Below are positions 63,956 through 64,000 of a stretch of DNA of 64,000 nucleotides, piece by piece. The notes under the pieces were generated by a model, which was given only the letters and a program-made list of their open reading frames with translations, did not search any database and was not told the DNA's origin. The stretch's first letter is position 1, and the number at the start of each line of letters is the position of its first letter. The position numbers were made by a program, and so were the translations under genes. This stretch comes from Nocardiopsis endophytica (GTDB lineage Bacteria > Actinomycetota > Actinomycetes > Streptosporangiales > Streptosporangiaceae), in the NCBI RefSeq assembly GCF_027706725.1, contig NZ_JAQFWQ010000018.1:20245-84244 (forward strand). Reading direction: 5' to 3'.

Positions 63956-64000
63956 GCGATGATCTCGGGGAACCCGGGGTTAAAACGGACACGATAAGCC
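63956..64000. repeat. Half-copy of the family-1 palindrome, cut by window edge
   Basis: GCGATGATCTCGGGGAA (from 63956) matches the left arm of copies A and C. The right arm would lie beyond base 64000, so the call rests on one arm only. Confidence 0.4.

Larger units (their letters stand above)
62271..64000. other. Long apparently non-coding region upstream of murF
   Basis: No ORF in these ~1.7 kb has believable composition. All are Arg/Pro/Gly-rich shadows without starts and ribosome sites. The region holds the murF promoter and ribosome site near 62275-62340, a 220-bp-period direct repeat (62856-63270), an 18-nt inverted pair (63459-63673), a family-2 element (63835-63933) and a half-copy of the family-1 palindrome (63956-64000). 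Its base composition is lower in GC than the flanking genes. Confidence 0.7.

Overview
The window is very high-GC DNA from a filamentous-type actinomycete. The closest fit is a Nocardiopsis-like member of the Streptosporangiales, but that is an inference from gene content. Pointers are the actinobacterial his operon with PriA, a T-box-controlled ileS, the DivIVA-SepF-FtsZ division genes, DUF397 and TIGR04222 proteins, IdeR-type iron boxes, and several leaderless promoters (TANNNT about 6 nt before the start codon). No tRNA, rRNA, CRISPR array, insertion sequence or prophage gene was recognised.

Left part (1-13.6 kb): a truncated secreted peptidoglycan-binding protein; a GT4 glycosyltransferase; the histidine operon hisD-hisC-hisB-(small membrane protein)-hisH-priA-hisF on the minus strand; a ferritin preceded by iron boxes; a YbaK-type deacylase; a TIGR04222 membrane protein; a DUF2567-like membrane protein; a DinB-type protein; and a PadR regulator with an unusual Gly/Pro-rich N-terminus.

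Middle part (13.8-41.2 kb): dnaE and an aldehyde dehydrogenase flank an accessory cassette at 19.8-28.4 kb. The cassette encodes a trypsin-like protease with a VMAP-C-like tail, a MoxR AAA+ ATPase, a giant vWA-like/NB-ARC/TPR protein and a Trypco1 protein, with an orphan DUF397 gene between them. This matches the vWA-MoxR ternary class of NTP-dependent conflict systems and is the most interesting locus here. After it come an acyl-CoA synthetase, a PaaI-type thioesterase, an AraC regulator with azlC/azlD, a ThDP enzyme, a ProC-like oxidoreductase, a LysR regulator, rluD-like/lspA/traR, and a small conserved protein.

Right part (41.4-62.3 kb): a translational T-box and ileS on the plus strand. 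Then, on the minus strand and reading right to left, the division and cell-wall cluster murF-mraY-murD-ftsW-murG-murC-ftsQ-ftsZ-pgeF-yggS-sepF-yggT-divIVA. Strong hairpins after murD and after ftsZ suggest that it is split into transcription units. murE is not next to murF. Instead about 1.7 kb of apparently non-coding DNA follows, with a 220-bp-period direct repeat and other repeats.

Two families of dispersed palindromic elements occupy intergenic gaps. One (2.6, 11.1 and 45.0 kb, with a probable cut copy at 64.0 kb) sits between convergent genes in all three complete cases. The other occurs at 17.6, 36.0 and 63.9 kb.
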